Below are positions 62,835 to 64,000 of a stretch of DNA of 64,000 nt, one piece after another (positions within the stretch are counted from its first letter, which is position 1; each line of letters starts with the position of its first letter). The translations under genes and the position numbers were made by a program. The notes below the pieces were generated by a model. That model was not told the origin of the DNA. It worked only from the letters and a program-made list of their open reading frames with translations, and did no database searches. Source of the stretch: Wenzhouxiangella marina (lineage in GTDB: Bacteria > Pseudomonadota > Gammaproteobacteria > Xanthomonadales > Wenzhouxiangellaceae); the NCBI RefSeq assembly GCF_001187785.1, contig NZ_CP012154.1:1482501-1546500 (forward strand). The letters are read 5' to 3'.

Positions 62835-62861
62835 GGGCGGGCCGAAAGGTCCGCCCTTTTT
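62835..62861 (+). terminator. Rho-independent terminator after the FGE-fold gene
   Basis: GGGCGGGCC (62835-62843), loop GAAA, GGTCCGCCC (62848-62856; one G-T pair) and five T residues. Confidence 0.85.
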
Positions 62862-62959
62862 CGTAATGAGGAGTGCGGACTTCGTTCAGCAACGCTTCAG
62901 GCAGGCCCTGATACAAAGGATCCTGAAGCAGTCCACTTGACTGCCAGGAGGATGACGAA

Positions 62960-64000
62960 ATGCAGACTTTCAGACGCTGGATTCTTGCCCTTGGCCTGGC
63001 CACGACCCTGTTCGTGCCGGCCGTTTCCGCCCAGGAAGAGCCCTTCAGCCAGGCCGAACTGGATGCCATGCTGGCCCCGATCGCCCTGTACCCGGACAGC
63101 GTCCTGTCCCACGTGCTGATCGCGGCGACCTATCCGCTGGAAGTGGTGCAGGCGGCGAGATGGTCCCTGGAGAACCCGGACCTGTCCGGCGAAGCGGCCG
63201 TCATCGCCGTCGAGGATTTCGACTGGGATCCCAGCGTCAAGGCCCTGACGGCCTTTCCCGAGCTGCTGGCGCGCATGGATGAGGACATCGAATGGACCCA
63301 GCGTCTGGGCGATGCCTTCCTGATCCAGGAGGGTGAGGTGATCGCCGCCATCCAGGACCTGCGCGATCGAGCCTATGCCCAGGGTCATCTCCGCAGCAAC
63401 GAGCACGTGCGAGTCGTGCGCGAAGAGCGGGTGATCTACATCGAGCCGGCCCGAACCCGCACGGTCTACGTGCCGTACTACGACCCCTACGTGGTCTACG
63501 GCAGCTGGTGGTGGGATGCCTATCCGCCGGTGGTCTGGCACTACCGTCGCCCGAGCATCGGCGTGAGCTTCTACTGGGGCACGGGCTACCGCATCGCGCC
63601 GAGCTTCTACTTCAGCTCCTTCCACTGGGCGCGTCGCGAGGTCGTGGTCGTGCACCACCATCATTATCCGCGCGGGCGGCATTTCCGCTCAGGTCGCGAA
63701 GTCGCCCGCTACCGTGAAGCCCGGCACTGGCGCCACAACCCTCATCATCGCCGCGGCGTCGCCTATCACCGCCGCATCGACGAGGCCCGCTTCGTTGCGC
63801 GCGTGGAACGGGCTGAGCGCCGCGCTGAGCGGCACGCCCGTCCGGTGGGCGACCAGCGCCGCTGGGCGCAGTCCCAGCGCCGTGAGCTCAATCTGAGAGA
63901 GCGTCAGACCTCGCCGGACCGCAGTCAGCGCGTGCTGGCCGGGACCGAGCGGGTCCGCACCCAGTCCGAGCCGCGCCTGCGTGGTAACGGGCAGGCGAGT
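62960..64000 (+). CDS. DUF3300 secreted protein (cut by window edge)
   Basis: The frame is open from ATG 62960, preceded by AGGAGG, through the window edge (347 codons so far). It has a signal peptide (WILALGLATTLFVPAVSA) and the DUF3300 core: AELDAMLAPIALYPDSVLSHVLIAATYPLEVVQAAR, DWDPSVKALTAFPELLARM. From about residue 165 it becomes Trp/Tyr-rich (YVPYYDPYVVYGSWWWDAYPP), then strongly His/Arg-rich. Members are exported proteins of unknown function. The C-terminus lies outside the window. Confidence 0.85.
   Translation, partial: MQTFRRWILALGLATTLFVPAVSAQEEPFSQAELDAMLAPIALYPDSVLSHVLIAATYPLEVVQAARWSLENPDLSGEAAVIAVEDFDWDPSVKALTAFPELLARMDEDIEWTQRLGDAFLIQEGEVIAAIQDLRDRAYAQGHLRSNEHVRVVREERVIYIEPARTRTVYVPYYDPYVVYGSWWWDAYPPVVWHYRRPSIGVSFYWGTGYRIAPSFYFSSFHWARREVVVVHHHHYPRGRHFRSGREVARYREARHWRHNPHHRRGVAYHRRIDEARFVARVERAERRAERHARPVGDQRRWAQSQRRELNLRERQTSPDRSQRVLAGTERVRTQSEPRLRGNGQAS

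Overview
This window looks like chromosomal DNA from a GC-rich gammaproteobacterium. Three things support that: the order tig-clpP-clpX-lon-hupB-tRNA-ppiD, a chorismate mutase/prephenate dehydrogenase fusion (TyrA), and a cbpA-cbpM pair. A Gram-negative dedicated sortase locus, an IcmF-type acyl-CoA mutase, ECF sigma/Ser-Thr kinase pairs and a long dnaE2 suggest a free-living, possibly marine lineage near Xanthomonadales, Chromatiales or Wenzhouxiangella. That placement is inference. I saw no prophage, CRISPR array, intact insertion sequence or replication origin. Both window edges cut genes: a DPP-IV-like peptidase on the left and a DUF3300 protein on the right.

Layout. 1-6.8 kb: partial peptidase, a double-receiver diguanylate cyclase, efpL-tyrA, a TfoX-N protein, a MAPEG protein, a lipoprotein and a zinc alcohol dehydrogenase. 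6.8-14.7 kb: a branched-chain acyl-CoA neighbourhood (isovaleryl-CoA dehydrogenase, leucine dehydrogenase, IcmF) around a small sulfur/redox-like module (ArsR/BigR-type regulator, DUF2892 membrane protein, haem-binding DUF3365 protein). 15-21 kb: hydrolase/MarR pair, peptide:proton symporter and dnaE2 with a LexA-like box. 21.3-29.6 kb: ECF sigma factor with a TPR kinase, cbpA-cbpM, a polysaccharide deacetylase and deaD. 29.6-35.3 kb: the proteobacterial dedicated sortase system (histidine kinase, response regulator, divergent VIT/vWA substrate, class GN sortase, and a coupled small ORF). 35.3-48 kb: lipA, a lipoprotein oligopeptidase B, a second TPR kinase, a secreted beta-propeller-like protein, an FHA-containing histidine kinase with its LuxR-type regulator, and a DUF900 hydrolase lipoprotein. 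48-57.5 kb: tRNA cluster and the proteostasis operon region. 57.5-64 kb: fabI, an FMN reductase, tRNA-Arg(CCT) with tandem repeats, rnd, an FGE-fold protein and DUF3300.

Three observations stand out. First, tRNA-Arg(CCT) is followed by tandem 179-bp repeats, each carrying the last 19 nt of the tRNA, a layout very close to the rtT repeats of Escherichia coli tyrT. A second tRNA-Arg (ACG) is followed by sense and antisense fragments of its own 3' end. Second, the sortase locus is compact. Its substrate has a non-canonical sorting motif, there is a candidate operator of three direct repeats at helical spacing, and a translationally coupled unknown ORF follows. Third, two eukaryotic-like kinases and an FHA-fused histidine kinase occur within 25 kb, which raises the possibility of phospho-Ser/Thr to two-component cross-talk.

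All family assignments are from reading sequence motifs by eye. No database search was run.
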